The translations under genes and the position numbers were made by a program. A stretch of 58,218 nucleotides of DNA, from NCBI GenBank assembly GCA_003709165.1, contig RDRZ01000011.1:1-58218 (forward strand), given 5' to 3'. The notes under the pieces are model-generated. The model ran no database searches and was not told the DNA's origin. It worked only from the letters and a program-made list of their open reading frames with translations. Source of the DNA: Flavobacteriaceae bacterium PRS1. Its GTDB lineage: Bacteria > Bacteroidota > Bacteroidia > Flavobacteriales > Flavobacteriaceae. How positions within the stretch are numbered: position 1 is the stretch's first letter; each line of letters opens with the position of its first letter. Below are positions 26,904-35,827 of the stretch, piece after piece.

Positions 26904-27335
26904 TTATCCTTTAAATTCTGCTTTTCTATGAGCACCATCACAATAAGGTTTATTTTGTGATACGCCACATCTACAAAATGCGGTAGTTTTGTTCTTCTTT
27001 TCAGTTTCTCCTTTTGCATTCGTGATATGCAATGTGCCATAAACTAAAAGAGGTCCGTTTTCAAGAACTTCAATTTTAGTCTCTAAATAAGCCTCTTCTT
27101 TATCTTCCTCGTTACTCATTTTATACGATAAAGCTCCTGATGGACAAGCCTGAATTTGCTCTTTTAGCTCTTCAATTGAAGCGTTTTCAGCTTTAATCCA
27201 GGGTCTTTCATATTGATGATAAACCTGTGGAAGACGCTTTACACATTCTTTGGCATGAATACAAGTTTTTGGTTTCCAAATAATAGTTAATTCCCCATTT
27301 GTGTACTCCTTAATTATTTCTCTTTCGGAACTCAT
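26904..27335 (-). CDS. YjdI-type iron-sulfur protein fused to a CDGSH domain
   Basis: 143 residues. The N-terminal half resembles E. coli YjdI, a mono-cluster 4Fe-4S-like protein: KTCIHAKECVKRLPQVY and IQACPSGALSY supply the Cys ligands. The C-terminal half ends in a CDGSH motif FCRCGVSQNKPYCDGAH. So two iron-sulfur modules lie in one chain. Fusions of these two domains occur in other bacteria. The gene follows the FMN reductase by 20 bases, in the same operon. Confidence 0.9.
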   Translation of the reverse strand: MSSEREIIKEYTNGELTIIWKPKTCIHAKECVKRLPQVYHQYERPWIKAENASIEELKEQIQACPSGALSYKMSNEEDKEEAYLETKIEVLENGPLLVYGTLHITNAKGETEKKNKTTAFCRCGVSQNKPYCDGAHRKAEFKG

Positions 27336-27355
27336 AATTAGGTTTTTTAAAATTA

Positions 27356-27886
27356 TTAAATAGCTTTTTCAAACTTCGAAATGGCGCTATTTAATTCTTG
27401 TTTTAAACTTTCATCAATTACACCATCTGCTGAAAAGTTTTGAGTAAATGAAGGTAATGAAAAATATGCAATTATATTACCACCCATAAACGAAAATCTT
27501 GCTTTTGCCATCTCCAAAACAGTTGCACCGCCTCTACCACCAGGAGAGGTTGCCATTAACAGCATGGGTTTATCACTCCAAAGTTTTCCGTCTATTCTCG
27601 ACATCCAATCAAAAAGATTTTTAAATACTGTTGAATAAGCTCCATTGTGCTCGGCTAATGATAATACAATACCATCTGATGATTTAATTTCATCGAGGAA
27701 TTTTTGTGCATTTTCCGGAATACCATAATCATTCTCATAGTCGATACCATATAGATGTAATTCAAAATCATTCAAGTCTAAAACCTTGATTTCAACACCA
27801 TTAATTTGATTTGCAACATAGGTAGCTAATTGCTTATTAATTGAGTTTTTGCTATTACTCCCAGCAAATGCAATTATTTTTTTCAT
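27356..27886 (-). CDS. NAD(P)H-dependent FMN reductase
   Basis: 176 residues with a flavodoxin-like fold: IIAFAGSNSKNSINKQLA is the phosphate-binding loop for FMN, and LSLAEHNGAYSTVFKNLFDW is the second flavin-contacting segment, followed by LMATSPGGRGGATVLEMA. The family reduces FMN with NAD(P)H and can reduce azo dyes, quinones or chromate. It is the first gene of the redox transcription unit; a hairpin repeat lies just upstream. Confidence 0.92.
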   Translation of the reverse strand: MKKIIAFAGSNSKNSINKQLATYVANQINGVEIKVLDLNDFELHLYGIDYENDYGIPENAQKFLDEIKSSDGIVLSLAEHNGAYSTVFKNLFDWMSRIDGKLWSDKPMLLMATSPGGRGGATVLEMAKARFSFMGGNIIAYFSLPSFTQNFSADGVIDESLKQELNSAISKFEKAI

Positions 27887-27892
27887 ATTTAT

Positions 27893-27912
27893 TTCCCATG
27901 AAAGTGGGGATA
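27893..27912. repeat. Hairpin repeat upstream of the redox unit
   Basis: TTTCCCATGAAAGTGGGGAT forms a short hairpin (CCCA..TGGGG) of the dispersed family, directly in front of the FMN reductase start. It could affect the leader of that transcript. Confidence 0.5.
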
Positions 27913-28015
27913 TCTTTTGGTTAATAATTTATTTCCGGAACAAATATACAAACTATAAATTTATTTACCAAGGAATATATACCCATGTTATATAAATACA
28001 AAAACTCATTTGATA

Positions 28016-28037
28016 AGATTCCCACTTTCGTGGGAAA
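28016..28037. repeat. Hairpin repeat, AGATTCCCACTTTCGTGGGAAAAAG
   Basis: CCCAC-TTTC-GTGGG hairpin in the divergent region upstream of the carboxylase gene, about 120 bases from the copy at 27893 and in opposite orientation. Confidence 0.55.
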
Positions 28038-28073
28038 AAGTTCTTTCGTATTTTAGCAGCAAACAATTAGTAA

Positions 28074-29702
28074 ATGGATATCAACTTCAATAAAAACGAA
28101 GATTACAATAAGCTTTTAGTATCAGATTTGATAAAACGTTACACCAAAGTAAAACTTGGTGGTGGAAAAAAGCGTATTGAAAAGCATCATGAAAAAGGTA
28201 AAATGACAGCTCGGGAGCGAATAGATTACCTATTGGATAAAGGCTCTAAATGTATAGAAATAGGTGCATTTGCAGGCGAAGATATGTATGTTGAACATGG
28301 TGGTTGTCCTTCAGCAGGTGTTGTTGTAAAGATTGGTTACGTAAAAGGGAAACAATGTATTGTTGTTGCCAATGATGCAACCGTTAAGGCTGGAGCTTGG
28401 TTTCCTATTACTGCAAAGAAGAATCTTCGTGCTCAGGAAATAGCCATAGAAAACCGTTTGCCAATTATTTATCTCGTGGATTCGGCTGGAGTTTATCTTC
28501 CTATGCAAGATGAGATTTTTCCGGACAAAGAACACTTTGGTCGTATTTTTAGAAATAATGCTGTAATGAGTAGTATGGGAATAACACAAATTTCAGCAAT
28601 TATGGGAAGTTGCGTTGCTGGTGGAGCATATCTCCCAGTTATGAGTGATGAAGCTATTATTGTAGATAAAACCGGAAGCATCTTTCTTGCAGGTAGCTAT
28701 TTAGTGAAAGCTGCTATTGGAGAAAGTATAGACAACGAAACACTCGGTGGAGCAACTACACATTGTGAAATCTCTGGCGTTACAGATTATAAAGCTAAAG
28801 ATGATGCTGATGCTTTAGACACAATTAAAAATATAATTGATAAAATAGGAGACTTTGACAAAGCTGGGTTTAACAGAATTAAACGTTTAAAACCTAAAGA
28901 AAATCCTAAAGAAATTTATGGCATTCTTCCAAAATCCAGAGCCGACCAATACGATATGATGGAAATCATAAAACGATTGGTGGATGGTTCAGAATTTGAA
29001 GAATACAAAGCAGGTTTTGGCAAAACCTTAATAACTGGTTATGCCAGAATTGATGGTTGGGCTGTTGGAATTGTAGCCAACCAACGTAAAGTAGTAAAAA
29101 CCAAAAAGGGTGAAATGCAGTTTGGAGGCGTAATATATAGTGATAGTGCAGTTAAAGCCACACGTTTTATAGCCAATTGCAATCAGAAGAAAATTCCATT
29201 AGTATTTTTACAAGATGTTACAGGCTTTATGGTTGGCAGTAAAAGCGAACATGGAGGCATTATAAAAGATGGAGCAAAAATGGTAAGTGCTGTGAGTAAT
29301 TCTGTCGTACCAAAATTTACAATTATTATTGGTAATAGCTATGGTGCAGGTAATTATGCCATGTGTGGAAAAGCCTACGATCCAAGACTTATTGTTGCAT
29401 GGCCAAGTGCGGAACTTGCAGTAATGGGTGGCAATACTGCTGCTAAAGTATTGCTTCAAATTGAAAAAGCATCACTTGAAAAGAAAGGTGAAAAATTCAC
29501 TAAAGAAATAGAAGAAGCACTTCATAAAAAGATTACATCGAGATATGATACTCAAATGTCTCCTTATTATGCTGCTGCACGTCTTTGGACTGATGCAATT
29601 ATAGACCCAATAGATACACGAACTTGGATTAGTATGGGAATTGAAGCTGCCAACCATGCTCCAATTGAGAAGCCTTTTAATTTAGGTGTAATTCAAGTTT
29701 AA
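28074..29702 (+). CDS. Acyl-CoA carboxylase beta subunit (methylcrotonyl-CoA type)
   Basis: 542 residues with the two crotonase-like carboxyltransferase domains. The N-terminal half shows KMTARERIDYLLDKGS, GGCPSAGVVVKIG, LVDSAGVYLPMQDEIFPD and GSCVAGGAYLPVMSDE; the C-terminal half shows VPLVF-like FLQDVTGFMVG and NSYGAGNYAMCGKAYDPR. The LGGATTHCEISGVTD segment and the PMQDEIFPD motif are those of methylcrotonyl-CoA carboxylase, which works in leucine breakdown, though propionyl-CoA specificity cannot be excluded. The biotinylated alpha subunit is not in the window. An MFS gene follows 10 bases on. Confidence 0.9.
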   Translation: MDINFNKNEDYNKLLVSDLIKRYTKVKLGGGKKRIEKHHEKGKMTARERIDYLLDKGSKCIEIGAFAGEDMYVEHGGCPSAGVVVKIGYVKGKQCIVVANDATVKAGAWFPITAKKNLRAQEIAIENRLPIIYLVDSAGVYLPMQDEIFPDKEHFGRIFRNNAVMSSMGITQISAIMGSCVAGGAYLPVMSDEAIIVDKTGSIFLAGSYLVKAAIGESIDNETLGGATTHCEISGVTDYKAKDDADALDTIKNIIDKIGDFDKAGFNRIKRLKPKENPKEIYGILPKSRADQYDMMEIIKRLVDGSEFEEYKAGFGKTLITGYARIDGWAVGIVANQRKVVKTKKGEMQFGGVIYSDSAVKATRFIANCNQKKIPLVFLQDVTGFMVGSKSEHGGIIKDGAKMVSAVSNSVVPKFTIIIGNSYGAGNYAMCGKAYDPRLIVAWPSAELAVMGGNTAAKVLLQIEKASLEKKGEKFTKEIEEALHKKITSRYDTQMSPYYAAARLWTDAIIDPIDTRTWISMGIEAANHAPIEKPFNLGVIQV

Positions 29703-29712
29703 CAATACAAAA

Positions 29713-30984
29713 ATGTCAAAAACAAAGCAACCTATTTATGTTATCATTCTCCTTATTCTATCTGGCGAAGCTGTTTTTATTCTACCATTTGTCTTAGTTC
29801 GTATATTCAGACCAACATTTTTAGAAGTTTTCGATATCAACAACTTACAATTGGGAACTTGTTTTTCAATATATGGCATAGTTGCGTTGTTCTCTTATAT
29901 ATTCGGTGGTCCATTAGCAGATAAATACCATCCAAGGTATTTAATATCTGTTTCGCTAATACTCACTTCTATTGGAGGTATTTATCTTTCAACGTATCCT
30001 GATTACTCACACTTAAAATATTTATATGGCTTTTGGGGTTTTACAACCATATTTTTATTTTGGTCTGCTTTAATTAAAGCTACAAGAATTTGGGGAGGAA
30101 CAAAGAAACAAGGCATGGCTTTTGGTTTTTTAGATGGTGGTCGTGGATTAGTTGCAGCTGTATTTGGTACTGTTGGAATACTTATTTTTTCGCTGTTTAT
30201 AGACGTTGATATATCTGAAACATCTTTAATAGAACGTAAAGAAGCATTTAGCTATGTAATTCTCTATTCATCTGTTATAGTTAGTATCATTGGGGTTTTA
30301 TCTTTTTATTTATTAAAACCATTACAAGTCAATGAGACTTTATCCAAACAAAACTCAAGTATTTTGACTATCTACAATTTTAAACAGATTATGAAAATTC
30401 CGTCGGTTTGGCTATTAATGATAATCATTTTATGTGCTTATGTTGGTTATAAAGTGACTGATATTTTTAGTCTTTATGCTAAAGACGTCATGCTTTATGA
30501 CGATATTGAGTCTGCTAAAGTTGGCACTTCTTTGCTTTATATGCGACCAGTTATTGGTGTTGTTATAGGATTATTAGCAGATAAAACAAGAGCATCTTTA
30601 TGGATCATTATTGGCTTCTTTCTTACATTAATTACAAGTTTAATTTTTGCTACAGGTATAATAAGTGAACATAGCACATTACTTTTTGGATTATCTATTG
30701 GCTTAATGGCTTTAGGTGTGTATTCAGTAAGAGTATTATATTTTGCAACGATGCAAGAAGGAAAAATCCCATTAGTATTAACAGGCACTGCAGTTGGGTT
30801 TATTTCGATTGTTGGCTATACGCCAGATATTTTTTCTGGTCCAATGATTGGTGTGTTATTAGATAATTCTCCTGGAGAATTAGGACATCAACATGTTTTT
30901 TTGGTATTGGCTGGTTTTACACTAATTGGATTAATAACTTCAATAGTTTTTTATAGAATTTCTAAAAAAATAATTATTGAATAA
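29713..30984 (+). CDS. MFS transporter
   Basis: 423 residues with about twelve hydrophobic segments. The signature between helices 2 and 3 reads GGPLADKYHPRYL, a match to the MFS G-x3-D-(R/K)-x-G-x-(R/K) motif. The helix 4-5 region contains KATRIWGGTKKQGMAFGFLDGG, resembling the nitrate/oxalate or sugar-phosphate (OPA-like) families. The substrate is unknown. Only 10 bases separate it from the carboxylase gene, suggesting shared transcription and perhaps transport of a related carboxylic acid; this last point is inference. Confidence 0.88.
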   Translation: MSKTKQPIYVIILLILSGEAVFILPFVLVRIFRPTFLEVFDINNLQLGTCFSIYGIVALFSYIFGGPLADKYHPRYLISVSLILTSIGGIYLSTYPDYSHLKYLYGFWGFTTIFLFWSALIKATRIWGGTKKQGMAFGFLDGGRGLVAAVFGTVGILIFSLFIDVDISETSLIERKEAFSYVILYSSVIVSIIGVLSFYLLKPLQVNETLSKQNSSILTIYNFKQIMKIPSVWLLMIIILCAYVGYKVTDIFSLYAKDVMLYDDIESAKVGTSLLYMRPVIGVVIGLLADKTRASLWIIIGFFLTLITSLIFATGIISEHSTLLFGLSIGLMALGVYSVRVLYFATMQEGKIPLVLTGTAVGFISIVGYTPDIFSGPMIGVLLDNSPGELGHQHVFLVLAGFTLIGLITSIVFYRISKKIIIE

Positions 30985-31002
30985 AAAAGAGTGATACAAA
31001 AT

Positions 31003-33195
31003 CTAATTAACATTCAATTTTACAACAGTTTGTTCTAAATTCTTTTTGTATAACCTAACGACTTTAATCTCTTTAGTTTCATTTGCAGAACCAAAATTTT
31101 TATAAATAGTTATTTTTACATAAGTTGGTTCATCTAACTTTGAATGATTTCCAAAATAGTTCATATTAAATGTCCATTCTCCTAAATCGGATGAAGTAAG
31201 AAAGAATTCCTCGAGACCATAACCTAATTCCTTTTCTTGTAAGATTCGTTGTGAATTTTCAGCAATTGTATGCGACCAAGTAAAAAGACGTTTTTGAGGA
31301 TTAATAATATTTAAATCAAATTCAGCATCAAAATTATTCCATTCAAAAATAATTCTTGCTTTATGTTTAATTTTCCGTAAATACAAAGGATTAATACCTA
31401 AAGTATTTAATTCAGTTTTATGTCTTACTATTAAGCTTTTAGCATCTTTAGTGATTGTCTTTTTAAGACCACTAAAATTAGAATTATTAACACCAATATT
31501 TTTGTCAATATTATTATATATTTTTAATGATTCGGCATAGTTACCTGCATAATTATATGCTAATGCCATGTCTCTATAAGATTGTGATTGTTTTGGTTTT
31601 AATTTTAATACTTGTTTAAGTGTAATAACGGCATCTTTGTAATTTCCAATAGCTTGTTGTTTATAAGAAAGTACTCTTAAAGCAGCTACGTCATTAAAAG
31701 CTATTTCATACACATTGGATAGCACACGTTTAGACAACAACTCGTTATTCCATTCTTTAAAATAATCATAAGTGTCGAGATAAAATTCTGGTTTGTGACC
31801 ATATTTTTTTCTTTGCAATAAATAATTTTGAAAAGCTTCATCAACAGTTTTTGAGGTTTTTAATGCTTTTATATAAGATACGTTAGGTAACTCGGCAATT
31901 AGTTGTGCATTGCCTCTATAAGTTGTTGTAGTACCCAATTTAATTTTCTTTTTTGTAGTATCTTTATCACTAACAGCATTTTTTGTAGTAATTAATAACA
32001 CACCATTTATACCTCTTGTACCATACTTATTTGTTGCTGCTAAGCCTTTTAAATAAGTAATATCTACAATAATATCTGGATTAATAAAACTAGTATCATT
32101 TACAAAACCATTTCCAGCACTAGAATTGGATTGAGCCAAAGGCACACCATCAAGCACTATTAAACCATATTGATTACCAACAATTGTCATGTTTTTACCT
32201 CTACCGAGAAACTGACTTAAATCTACACGTCCTTGGGCTGTATTATTTTGTATTTCAAGTCCAGCAAACTGTCCTTTAACTGCTAACTTAACATCAGTAT
32301 CTAATTCTGAAATTTCCTCTTCTCCAATAGATTCTATAGAATAACCTAATCGCTTTTTGTCAACTCTAATATTACCTGTGTTGACTAAATCTTCTTTCTC
32401 TACTTCTGAAATAATTACAATTTCGTCTAGAATTTCTTTAATATCTACCATCGTAATATTAAGAATATCAGCTTTCGACACTCTAATAGTTACAGTTTTT
32501 TTTCCTAAATATGTAAATGCCAATATTTCTCCTTCTTTAGCCTTTATCCTATAAGACCCTCCTATTATAGAAGCAACACCCTGATTTGTGTTTTTATTAA
32601 TTACACTTACGTTTTGTAAAGATCCTTCAATTCCAGAAATCATCCCAGTAACTAAACCATCTGACTCACTTGAGAAAAATTGTTCTACATTTTCATTTCG
32701 ATTAGATTGCTCTAGTTCTATATTTAAATAGACATAAGATCCTAAAGACAAATCGGCAGCTAATTTTAAATTTATTGTATTTGTATTAGGTAAAGTAGAG
32801 ATAATGTGAAGTGGTTTGTCTGTTGGAGGTTTAAATTTGTCCAGATTTTCTATACCATCTGAAAATAAAAAACACTCATCGTAATTACCATTAAATAAAT
32901 TGGAAAATGATGTGGCTCCATCGTATATGGTATTTAGCAATTCATGTTCTAAAGCCTTCCAAATTCCATCTTTTATGGAATAAGATTCTTTAAGAATAAT
33001 TTCATTACTAAACATAACCAAAGTTACATTGGCAGTTTGATGTTTCTTAAAATAGTTGTTAAGATATTGCAACTCTCGATCAATCTTCCTATCCTTCATA
33101 GAATATGAAGCATCCCAATAAATAGTAATTTTTTTTTGGGCATATATACCTTGAATACTAAACCAGAATACAATTAAAATAACAATGTTTTTCAC
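31003..33195 (-). CDS. VWA / carboxypeptidase-regulatory / TonB-plug-like / TPR protein without barrel
   Basis: 730 residues. A signal peptide (to about residue 19, GIYAQ) is followed by a VWA domain (22-150) with an intact MIDAS: D28-x-S30-x-S32, T95 and D113. Residues about 180-262 form a carboxypeptidase-regulatory-like beta domain, and 263-405 match a TonB receptor plug (ELDTDVKLAVKGQFAGLEIQ, IVLDGVPL, KGLAATNKYGTRGINGVLLI). Then comes a helical region with TPR motifs (about 500-570: GNYKDAVITLKQVLKLKPKQ, AYNYAGNYAESLKIYN) and a C-terminal beta domain resembling DUF2135. No outer-membrane beta-barrel is present. It may bind another SusC-like receptor or a surface protein through the VWA and plug parts; role unknown. 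Confidence 0.8.
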   Translation of the reverse strand: MKNIVILIVFWFSIQGIYAQKKITIYWDASYSMKDRKIDRELQYLNNYFKKHQTANVTLVMFSNEIILKESYSIKDGIWKALEHELLNTIYDGATSFSNLFNGNYDECFLFSDGIENLDKFKPPTDKPLHIISTLPNTNTINLKLAADLSLGSYVYLNIELEQSNRNENVEQFFSSESDGLVTGMISGIEGSLQNVSVINKNTNQGVASIIGGSYRIKAKEGEILAFTYLGKKTVTIRVSKADILNITMVDIKEILDEIVIISEVEKEDLVNTGNIRVDKKRLGYSIESIGEEEISELDTDVKLAVKGQFAGLEIQNNTAQGRVDLSQFLGRGKNMTIVGNQYGLIVLDGVPLAQSNSSAGNGFVNDTSFINPDIIVDITYLKGLAATNKYGTRGINGVLLITTKNAVSDKDTTKKKIKLGTTTTYRGNAQLIAELPNVSYIKALKTSKTVDEAFQNYLLQRKKYGHKPEFYLDTYDYFKEWNNELLSKRVLSNVYEIAFNDVAALRVLSYKQQAIGNYKDAVITLKQVLKLKPKQSQSYRDMALAYNYAGNYAESLKIYNNIDKNIGVNNSNFSGLKKTITKDAKSLIVRHKTELNTLGINPLYLRKIKHKARIIFEWNNFDAEFDLNIINPQKRLFTWSHTIAENSQRILQEKELGYGLEEFFLTSSDLGEWTFNMNYFGNHSKLDEPTYVKITIYKNFGSANETKEIKVVRLYKKNLEQTVVKLNVN

Positions 33196-33287
33196 ATTAA
33201 TTTTTCTTTAGTTTTAAAAGTACAAATAATAATGCTGGTACTAAATTATTTAACATTCCATATTATAAATGCTGAAATGTATGCCAT

Positions 33288-33320
33288 AAAAAAGAGGCTA
33301 TTTAAATACGCCTCTTTTTT
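33288..33320 (-). terminator. Rho-independent terminator, AAAAAAGAGGC/GCCTCTTTTTT
   Basis: A perfect 11-bp inverted repeat with an 11-base loop and T/A runs on both strands. It lies at the 3' end of the secreted-protein gene (33319) and before the start of the VWA gene, so it probably ends the former; the stem overlaps its stop codon by two bases. Confidence 0.8.
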
Positions 33321-33786
33321 ATAATGTCTTTCGGTTTTTTCTCCGATTCTTTTTCTTTTGTTTCTTTTCTTCTTTGGTCTCTTCAAAATCCATGACTTTG
33401 TACTCTTCAATTTCTTCTACAGAGAGAATTGAAGATAGTTCGTTATAAAAATTTTTGTCTAAATCAAGTGTTTTCTTTTTTCGATCTTCACGCCTATTTT
33501 TTTTATCATTTAATATGGCATTTTGACTTTCAAAATTCTTTATAAGAATATTCTTTAAAATTTCCTTTTCAAAAGCATCTAAATCAAATGCTTTAATACA
33601 TTTTGCAAGAATGATATTGGTTTCTTCGTAAGGATCTTTTAATTCTATATATGTTTCATAACTTACCTTTGGTGGCGGTGTATAACCCCTTTGTCCTCGC
33701 TGTATGCGATCTATCTGCTGTGCATTTATTGTTTGAAATGTACAACATATTATTATTCCTGAAAAAATAAAAAATGTCTTTTTCAT
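33319..33786 (-). CDS. Small secreted protein, charged, coiled
   Basis: 155 residues from the ATG at 33786. A frame opening at 33834 would place 16 residues before the signal peptide MKKTFFIFSGIIICCTFQTI, so the later start is chosen. The mature part is helical and highly charged: EKEILKNILIKNFESQ, then a Lys/Glu-rich C-terminus (KKQKKKNRRKNRKTL). The spacing of FYNELSSILSVEEIEEYK resembles Spy/CpxP-type LTxxQ helices, a loose resemblance only. It ends in a strong terminator and is not linked to its neighbours. Confidence 0.7.
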   Translation of the reverse strand: MKKTFFIFSGIIICCTFQTINAQQIDRIQRGQRGYTPPPKVSYETYIELKDPYEETNIILAKCIKAFDLDAFEKEILKNILIKNFESQNAILNDKKNRREDRKKKTLDLDKNFYNELSSILSVEEIEEYKVMDFEETKEEKKQKKKNRRKNRKTL

Positions 33787-33907
33787 TATCAAATTTTTGT
33801 TCTGCAATTTAATAAAAAAGAGTTGGAATTTCATTATCTTTTAAATACGAAATTTTTATATCTCGCAAATTTTTAGTATTTTAATAACAAAATTAAAATC
33901 TTTTATC

Positions 33908-34330
33908 ATGGGAATAATCAAAAAACTTAACAAATGGGCAAACAGACATACATATTATCCTCTTGATTTACTCCGAATTGCATTTGGTGTGTTTTTATTA
34001 TTTAAAGGATTTTCTTTTATGGGAAATACAAAAATTTTAATTGACCTCATAAAACCTTTACAAAATATTGCAGGGAGTATGTTGGCCATTCATTATGTAA
34101 CACCTGCACATGTAATTGGAGGTTTACTTATAATTTTCGGTTTGCTAACACGTTGGGCAACTCTAGCTCAATTACCTTTAATTATAGGTGCAGTAATAAT
34201 AAATTTTGCTGGTGAGATGAATACAACAGATTTAATTTTATCGTTAGTCGCGTTGGTATTATGTATCTTTTTTACAGTATATGGTTCTGGCAAACACTCG
34301 GTTGACTATTATCTGAAAATGCAGCAATAA
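33908..34330 (+). CDS. DoxX-family membrane protein
   Basis: 140 residues with four hydrophobic helices. The start PLDLLRIAFGVFLLFKGFSF and the later HVIGGLLIIFGLLTRWATLAQLP segments carry the R-x2-G-x2-L and G-L-x-T-R-x-A patterns of the DoxX/DoxD-like family, small membrane proteins of unclear function that can take part in respiratory or redox complexes. It is a single gene convergent with the M24 peptidase (15 bases between stops). Confidence 0.88.
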   Translation: MGIIKKLNKWANRHTYYPLDLLRIAFGVFLLFKGFSFMGNTKILIDLIKPLQNIAGSMLAIHYVTPAHVIGGLLIIFGLLTRWATLAQLPLIIGAVIINFAGEMNTTDLILSLVALVLCIFFTVYGSGKHSVDYYLKMQQ

Positions 34331-34344
34331 CAATATTATTGTTT

Positions 34345-35682
34345 TTAATTTCCTTGATGATTTTTAAGCCGTGGTATTAATAGTAATTTAGTTTGTCTGC
34401 CATTTACATATCTGAATCCATTTTCGCCATAGAAACCTGCTTCTTCAAGCATGATTCGGATATCTCTTTGCCATTGTGGAATATTTACAGTTGCATTTAA
34501 CTCAATAGCATAAACAGTATTAGGAAATAGAGGATAGTCTCCTGCTCCTTGAACTCCTCCTTGTGCGTCCCACATCCCGATAGTTGGCCCAGAAGAATGA
34601 CCATAACTTCCTAATGGATGTGTATAAATAGAAGGTTTTAACCCTTCTGCTTTTGCTTCTTGAAGTGATTTCAATAAAATTTGATTTCCTGTTTTGCCTG
34701 TTTCAAAATTCGAGGTAAAAATATCCTGCACTTTATTTCCTTCGGCTAATGCATTTCGTAAAAACAAAGGGGCTTCTGTTTCATTTGGTTTTAACACGTA
34801 AGCAAGTTCCTGACAATCGGTATTTAAACGCAAATAAGTAATCCCAAAATCACAATGCAACAGATCTCCAGGCAATATTATCATATCTTCAGGTCTATCA
34901 TCAAACGAATAAATATGGCTTTTTAAAACCTCATAACTACGCTGTATATCTACTGATGGATGAAACCATGTTTTTAATCCAAGGTCTGTAATTTTTTGTC
35001 GTAACCACCATTCAACATCTGATGTTGAAGTAATTCCTGGTGTTATTACCTTTTCTGAAAAAGCTTCAGCAATAATAGTATGAGTAATATTAACCAATTG
35101 ACTGTAAATCACCATTTCACGAGCGGTTCTAGTTTCTATCCAAGCTATGGCTAGTTTTTCGGCAGAAACAATTTTATCATTATATTTTTCAGGTAGGTGT
35201 TGCATAAACTCATCGTAATCGGTTTTATCTAGACCATCCGATATATTAAAATGCGTTGAGTAATTCAATCCAATAGTATTAGGATTACGCTCTTCAATAA
35301 GCTGCATTAAACGTTTCCATTGGTTTGGTTCTTTATCTTTATTCCAAGCTGAAACTATATTATCACCAAAATTATATCGTGCAATTGCAAGTTTATCTAA
35401 TGTATTTTTTTCTTTATCTCTATAAAAAAGGATTATTGTTCTTCGTCTGGCATTTAGCCAAGTAGAAGGCAGCATTGTTTTTAAAACAGGATCTTCGTTG
35501 TATTCTCTTGAAATTAAAATCCACATATCAATTCCTGTACGATCCATTAATTTTGGCAGTAGATTATTAAATCTATCGGCAAGAATTTCATCAACTACAA
35601 TAGCACGATCTTTTTCTGATAGAATTTGTTGAGCGTTTATTTGAGTCGTAAAAATTAGCAGTAATATTATAAGCTTCTTCAT
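34345..35682 (-). CDS. Exported M24-family (Xaa-Pro aminopeptidase-like) peptidase
   Basis: 445 residues with a signal peptide (MKKLIILLLIFTTQINAQQ). The N-terminal creatinase-like domain (20-190) is followed by the pita-bread catalytic domain: HCDFGITYLRLNTD gives the Asp metal ligands, THPLGSYGHSSGPTIG the His ligand, and IELNATVNIPQW the Glu. The terminal metal-ligand Glu is suggested in EEAGFYGENGF. Members cleave the N-terminal residue before proline or act as prolidases; a periplasmic role is inferred. Single gene, with no operon partner. Confidence 0.9.
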   Translation of the reverse strand: MKKLIILLLIFTTQINAQQILSEKDRAIVVDEILADRFNNLLPKLMDRTGIDMWILISREYNEDPVLKTMLPSTWLNARRRTIILFYRDKEKNTLDKLAIARYNFGDNIVSAWNKDKEPNQWKRLMQLIEERNPNTIGLNYSTHFNISDGLDKTDYDEFMQHLPEKYNDKIVSAEKLAIAWIETRTAREMVIYSQLVNITHTIIAEAFSEKVITPGITSTSDVEWWLRQKITDLGLKTWFHPSVDIQRSYEVLKSHIYSFDDRPEDMIILPGDLLHCDFGITYLRLNTDCQELAYVLKPNETEAPLFLRNALAEGNKVQDIFTSNFETGKTGNQILLKSLQEAKAEGLKPSIYTHPLGSYGHSSGPTIGMWDAQGGVQGAGDYPLFPNTVYAIELNATVNIPQWQRDIRIMLEEAGFYGENGFRYVNGRQTKLLLIPRLKNHQGN

Positions 35683-35748
35683 TGTGTTTTGTTTAATTTA
35701 TAAAAATATGAAATTTTATCTTTACACATAAAACTCGTTCTTACAAAA

Positions 35749-35773
35749 GAGGAACATCAAATAGATGTTCCTC
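35749..35773 (-). terminator. Hairpin GAGGAACATC/GATGTTCCTC with T tract
   Basis: A perfect 10-bp stem with a 5-base loop, followed on the reverse strand by TTTTGT. It lies downstream of the broken VWA gene and would end its transcript. Confidence 0.75.
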
Positions 35774-35827
35774 AATTTACCAAGTCTGCTTATGAAAAAA
35801 CTACAACCAACCAACTGTTAGACTTGG

